From contig CAIJOA010000048.1 of the NCBI GenBank assembly GCA_903822185.1, positions 1-64,000 on the forward strand: a stretch of 64,000 nucleotides of DNA. Reading direction: 5' to 3'. Every line of letters starts with the position of its first letter. Position 1 is the first letter of the stretch. The stretch comes from an uncultured Rhodospirillales bacterium. GTDB lineage: Bacteria > Pseudomonadota > Alphaproteobacteria > ATCC43930 > CGMCC-115725. Position numbers and translations under genes: made by a program. The notes beneath the pieces were generated by a model. That model ran no database searches, was not told the DNA's origin, and was given only the letters and a program-made list of their open reading frames with translations. Below, in pieces: positions 63,979-64,000 of the stretch.

Positions 63979-64000
63979 CAGGATTGTCCGATAAAGCGAT

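Overview
The window comes from the chromosome of a high-GC Gram-negative bacterium, almost certainly an alphaproteobacterium. The evidence is the gene order rpmH-rnpA-yidD-yidC-engB-argB, the dapD-dapE and truA-fmt-def groups, pheA-kdsB next to a membrane-anchored cytochrome c, CtrA-like TTAA-N7-TTAA boxes, and several families of intergenic palindromic repeats. A Rhodospirillales- or Rhizobiales-like organism fits, but the sequence alone does not fix the order. Most of the window is dense housekeeping sequence.

Layout. 0-3.7 kb: end of an unknown protein, gpt, a periplasmic gamma-glutamyltransferase and an RlmI-type rRNA methyltransferase. 3.8-5.2 kb: an orphan histidine kinase. 5.3-9.4 kb: rpmH, rnpA, yidD, yidC, engB and argB. 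9.4-12.6 kb: a UbiD-family decarboxylase and a frameshifted MATE transporter gene. 12.7-25.7 kb: a complete nitrate assimilation locus. 25.7-29.0 kb: HAD nucleotidase, dapD, dapE and a membrane protein. 29.0-31.1 kb: an AT-richer island with small genes and a beta-barrel gene broken by an amber codon. 31.1-38.2 kb: truA, fmt, def, rmuC, recR, ybaB, dnaX and the SRP RNA. 38.2-42.6 kb: nudC, pheA, kdsB, cytochrome c and an inositol-monophosphatase-family gene. 42.7-48.3 kb: a yejABEF-type peptide importer. 48.3-53.6 kb: aminopeptidase, two GSTs, a cupin and a PHA depolymerase. 53.7-55.6 kb: a tandem glycine riboswitch in front of malate synthase. 55.6-57.7 kb: a peptide-binding protein and a small unknown. 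57.9-61.8 kb: a PEP-CTERM protein, a large VCBS-like surface protein and a small unknown. 61.8-64 kb: a frameshifted alpha/beta hydrolase gene and an amidase.

The most informative region is the nitrate locus. One long minus-strand operon encodes the cytoplasmic nitrate sensor NasS, the NrtABD importer, an NAD(P)H/FAD electron donor, the molybdenum nitrate reductase NasA, the siroheme nitrite reductase NirA and a CysJ-like reductase in which a 4Fe-4S module replaces the flavodoxin domain. Control can be read from the DNA at two levels. Three sequences with exact sigma-54 geometry (GG-N10-GC) lie before nasS, before nasT and before a divergent small membrane-protein gene, with an NtrC-like site between the last two. 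Downstream of the nasS promoter, the leader encodes two hairpins with identical AAUGGC hexaloops, the second overlapping an intrinsic terminator. This is the arrangement expected for NasT (ANTAR) antitermination. The operon should therefore need both nitrogen limitation and nitrate or nitrite. The divergent sigma-54-linked membrane protein is the least understood component.

Three genes carry apparent disruptions: a MATE frameshift, an amber codon in the beta-barrel gene, and a frameshift that removes the hydrolase's catalytic His. Whether these are real or assembly errors cannot be decided from the sequence.
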